A stretch of DNA of 64,000 bases from Nitrososphaerota archaeon (GTDB lineage Archaea; Thermoproteota; Nitrososphaeria; Conexivisphaerales; Conexivisphaeraceae): positions 60,369 to 124,368 of the forward strand of contig WALT01000033.1 of NCBI GenBank assembly GCA_015522695.1, read 5' to 3'. The translations under genes were made by a program, and so were the position numbers. Positions within the stretch are counted from its first letter, which is position 1; the number at the start of each line of letters is the position of its first letter. The notes below the pieces were generated by a model. The model did no database searches and was not told where the DNA came from. It saw only the letters and a list, made by a program, of their open reading frames with translations. Shown piece after piece: positions 61,408 to 64,000 of the stretch.

Positions 61408-63675
61408 TTGAAATTGGACGTTAAACTATGGATCGCCATGGTCACATTCGCCGTCCTCATCCTCCTCTCCTCCTCCAGTCCATCTCTAGCGGCAAGCGGC
61501 ACGATGAAGCTCACAGCTTGGAACGGTAGCTCATCGTCCCCAGATTTCGTGGATTCATCATCATCGCTGAAGGTCAGAGCGAGTTCTACCAGCGTGTTGG
61601 CTATCGATGGCGAAAGTGACTATGCATCGTGGGCACCGGGGCAACTCATCGTGGACTTGACCGGCATCTCCTTCAGCGGAGCTCAGTTCGACTTCTACGT
61701 GTCCTCCAACGGGTACTCTAACATAGGTTCTGACGACGTGTTATGGGTTAAAGGGATGGATGTAGCCTATCTCGGTGGACAGCTGAAGCAGCTGACGTTG
61801 AGTAGCAACGCCATGCCGGGCGGCGAGATAACGATCCGTATTGGTAGCGTTGACGGTAGGAAGATCGTCCAGTTACCGGCACCGTTCTACGTACCTGGTG
61901 GGGAGCTCTACGTCAAGCTGTACGATGGAGGTGATGTGATCGCCACCTCTGCGAAGCTCGTCCTCCTACCGGCGTTGAGGGTGCTGCCGAGCGAGGCCAC
62001 GGCTGGTCAGCTCATCGATATCGAGGGCTCGGCTTGGCCTGCCGATGGCACTGTGAACGTCAGCATGTGGTACTCCGGGAAGTTATATGCGACGACCCTT
62101 GAAAAGGCCGATGGCAGAGGATGGTTCAAGACGAGTTTCAGGGCACCAGACCTCGGTAAGGAGACTAAAACGCCCGATCCGGCACACACGTGGCCCGTGA
62201 TAATAGAGGCATTTAACGGCACCGATCGATCTAAAGCTGCCACCGAAGGCCTGATGGACAGCGATAGCTTTACACTGGTCGGAAGGGCGTTCAGATATAT
62301 CTCCACGAAGACCCCTGATGGAAACAGTCTAGATGACACGGGAACGCCCTCAAACATGGGCTCTAACGCGATACGATTGGACTCTATGGTAGGAGGAGAA
62401 GTGTACATCAACGGCACTGGGTTCTACTCGCAGGGCGCCGTGGAGATATATTGGGACTATGGCTCCAGCGGTCAGAAAATGGTACAGCCCTCAGAATCCG
62501 AAATAAACTCAACCGGTTACCTTAAGGCCACGTTCAAGGTCCCTGAGGTGACAGGTGGCGAACATCTAGCGACCATATACGATGGGAGCTGGACGTGGAA
62601 CTTCACGTTGGACGTCAAGACCACATTGCTCATCAGCCCTCAGTCATTCATGCCCACATCGATGGTCAGCGTAAAGGGATTCGGATTCACCCCTGACGAT
62701 AAGGTGAACATCATCCTATACGGGACGAAGGCAGATGGCCAAACGGAAACCGAGATGATAGCGAAGGACGTCAAGGTCGATGGCGTGGGATCCTTCAACG
62801 TAAAGGTCGGGATCCCCAGGGACCTGTTCGGTGGGGTTCACTATATCGTGGCGTCCAACTCGACCAGTAACTGCATAGCGGCCTATAAGATCATCGTGGA
62901 TCCATCCGTCTCCATCAAGGAGAAGACGGTCGAGAATGGGGGCACGATACACGTGAACGTTCATGGGTGGTCTGTGGGTAAGGAGAACTCCTACATACCA
63001 TGCTATGGATCCAGCAAAACCCTCGGCACGGACCCGAGGAGGATAACGATCGCTTGGGACGGCATGCCGACTGTAATAAACAACATGACCGTCTCGAACA
63101 CGACCGGCAGTGTGGACCTGGAGTTAACGGTCACTGGGACTCCTGGTATCCATTACATCGGCGTGTACGATGACACAGGCAGGCTGATATCCACATCGAC
63201 CCTCGAGATAGCTGGCGTTCAGGCGACGGCCTCTGAGGCGATGAGCAATCTGACCAAGAGCGTCGAGAGCCTGAAGGAGGAGCTCTCAACGTTGTCATCC
63301 AGGGTTAAAAGCATGCAGTCCAAGGTGGAACAGGTAGAACGAGGATACTCGGATGTCAAGTTCGACGTCCGATCCCTCGAGTCCAGTGTAACGAAACTTG
63401 CAGTCGGCCTCTCTCTACTTGGACACCACATATCCTCGATCGAGTCGTCACTGGGATACTTGAACTCGAGCTTGATAAAATTACCTGAGAAGACCTCTAA
63501 GGTCTCGTCTCAGCTCTCCAGCCTCGGCTCCGGGATCTCTGAGATGAAGGAAAGGATATCGAAGGTGGAGTCCAGCTACTCGAACCTCTATATGTTCGTC
63601 GAGATACTGGCCGTGATCGAGGTAGTCATCATGGCGATGCTGGTTGTCCTATTGATGATGATATTCAGACGTTGA
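61408..63675 (+). CDS. Large secreted, membrane-anchored coiled-coil protein (S-layer stalk-like)
   Basis: A 755-residue surface protein. An N-terminal signal peptide (LWIAMVTFAVLILLSSSSPS, then LAAS) leads to about 570 residues of beta-sandwich repeats with elements such as AFRYIS, VYINGTGFYSQGAVEIYWDY and MVSVKGFGFTPDDKVNIILY, resembling IPT/Ig-like modules. Residues about 605-725 form a long coiled coil (LTKSVESLKEELSTLSSRVK, IESSLGYLNSSLIKLPEKTS), and a C-terminal helix (EVVIMAMLVVLLMMIF) with RR tail anchors it. Many N-x-S/T sites suggest glycosylation. The plan matches SlaB, the membrane stalk of Sulfolobales S-layers, though sequence identity is unknown. Confidence 0.75.
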   Translation: MKLDVKLWIAMVTFAVLILLSSSSPSLAASGTMKLTAWNGSSSSPDFVDSSSSLKVRASSTSVLAIDGESDYASWAPGQLIVDLTGISFSGAQFDFYVSSNGYSNIGSDDVLWVKGMDVAYLGGQLKQLTLSSNAMPGGEITIRIGSVDGRKIVQLPAPFYVPGGELYVKLYDGGDVIATSAKLVLLPALRVLPSEATAGQLIDIEGSAWPADGTVNVSMWYSGKLYATTLEKADGRGWFKTSFRAPDLGKETKTPDPAHTWPVIIEAFNGTDRSKAATEGLMDSDSFTLVGRAFRYISTKTPDGNSLDDTGTPSNMGSNAIRLDSMVGGEVYINGTGFYSQGAVEIYWDYGSSGQKMVQPSESEINSTGYLKATFKVPEVTGGEHLATIYDGSWTWNFTLDVKTTLLISPQSFMPTSMVSVKGFGFTPDDKVNIILYGTKADGQTETEMIAKDVKVDGVGSFNVKVGIPRDLFGGVHYIVASNSTSNCIAAYKIIVDPSVSIKEKTVENGGTIHVNVHGWSVGKENSYIPCYGSSKTLGTDPRRITIAWDGMPTVINNMTVSNTTGSVDLELTVTGTPGIHYIGVYDDTGRLISTSTLEIAGVQATASEAMSNLTKSVESLKEELSTLSSRVKSMQSKVEQVERGYSDVKFDVRSLESSVTKLAVGLSLLGHHISSIESSLGYLNSSLIKLPEKTSKVSSQLSSLGSGISEMKERISKVESSYSNLYMFVEILAVIEVVIMAMLVVLLMMIFRR

Positions 63676-63815
63676 TATATTCCAGCGATGCCCGGATGAT
63701 ACTTGGAGTACCATGATACTTTTTATTTCTTAATGACGTGCTGATAGAACAATATTTATTTTGGGATAGCATTGGAAGAATACCTATAAGTACCAATGTT
63801 TCCATGGGAGGCGGG

Positions 63816-64000
63816 ATGGCTCGAGTCAACCCGAACCTCATGGACAACGTCAAGGATATGGGAGCCTTCGACGTCTCCGCATGTTATAGCTGTGGCGTCT
63901 GCACGGCCTCATGTCCGCTCTCGGAGGAGGGCTTCGAGATGCCGAGGAAGTTGATAAGATATGCGATGCTGGGGCTGGAGGATGCCCTTCTATCGTCCCC
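63816..64000 (+). CDS. HdrC-like iron-sulfur protein, 3' end outside window
   Basis: The visible first 61 residues contain the ferredoxin motif C-x2-C-x2-C-x3-C-P (ACYSCGVCTASCPL) followed by MPRKLIRYAMLGLEDALLSS, the pattern of heterodisulfide reductase subunit C and related 4Fe-4S proteins. ATG 63816 has GGGAGGCGGG just before it; ATG 63804 is in frame but lies on that ribosome site. A second 4Fe-4S motif would be expected beyond the window, with HdrB or HdrA genes after it. Confidence 0.8.
   Translation, partial: MARVNPNLMDNVKDMGAFDVSACYSCGVCTASCPLSEEGFEMPRKLIRYAMLGLEDALLSS

Overview
The window looks like chromosome from a heterotrophic archaeon, most likely a thermophilic or hyperthermophilic member of the Thermoproteota. 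The reasons are an archaeal-type gene set (TreT, a fused trehalose-6-P synthase/phosphatase, a GfcR-like regulator, AmrS, an S-layer stalk-like protein), many genes with a TATA box about 20-33 nt before the start codon and no leader, frequent TTG/GTG starts, AGG/ATA-rich codon use, and an adjacent gene pair for di-myo-inositol-phosphate synthesis, a solute typical of hyperthermophiles. No rRNA, tRNA, CRISPR array or insertion sequence was recognised. The species cannot be named from this sequence.

Layout. 1-1422: end of a heme o synthase gene and a hydrophobic protein of unknown function. 1419-5815 (minus): CBS-domain protein, TreT and bifunctional trehalose-6-P synthase/phosphatase. 5879-6844: NAD kinase fused to a winged helix, with a variant GGDG motif. 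7050-11827: two sodium:solute symporters, each with a very small membrane-protein gene beside it, and between them a degenerate LivF ATPase and a frameshifted LivG relic. 11834-20173: AmrS, metallo-hydrolase, NifX-like protein, MFS carrier, ClC channel with CBS domains, FeoA, M29 aminopeptidase, and a small protein resembling a zinc ribbon that has lost its cysteines. 20162-26582: acyl-CoA dehydrogenase, LysE-type exporter and FAD oxidoreductase sharing a symmetrical TATA element, the di-myo-inositol-phosphate pair, a PRTase regulator and two small unknown genes. 27033-31470: sodium-pump decarboxylase beta and gamma subunits, biotin carrier, methyltransferase, GGCT-fold protein and an ion transporter. 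31633-34366: pdxS, pdxT and a threonine-synthase-like protein without the PLP lysine. 35239-40893: complete branched-chain amino acid ABC transporter operon ending in a transglutaminase-like protein.

41175-52389 is the most interesting part. A cyclase-family hydrolase, a GNAT-like protein, a three-subunit molybdenum hydroxylase of the xanthine dehydrogenase family, an NCS1 nucleobase permease, and an FdrA / small protein / DUF1116 / DUF2877 set (AllFGH-like, the oxamate carbamoyltransferase subunits) sit together. This reads as a route that imports a nitrogen heterocycle, hydroxylates it, opens the ring and cleaves a ureido product phosphorolytically. The usual carbamate kinase and allantoin genes are not in the window.

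52397-58788 handles propionyl-CoA: a carboxyltransferase subunit faces the methylcitrate-cycle genes prpD, prpB and prpC, followed by a D-2-hydroxyacid dehydrogenase. With the biotin carrier at 29603 and the membrane subunits at 27033-28408 it could form a dispersed sodium-pumping decarboxylase or a propionyl-CoA carboxylase. 58922-64000 holds an AlkA-like glycosylase, a TSUP transporter with a DUF1634-like partner, a GC-rich stretch that may encode a structured RNA, a large secreted coiled-coil and membrane-anchored S-layer-type protein, and the start of an HdrC-like iron-sulfur protein.
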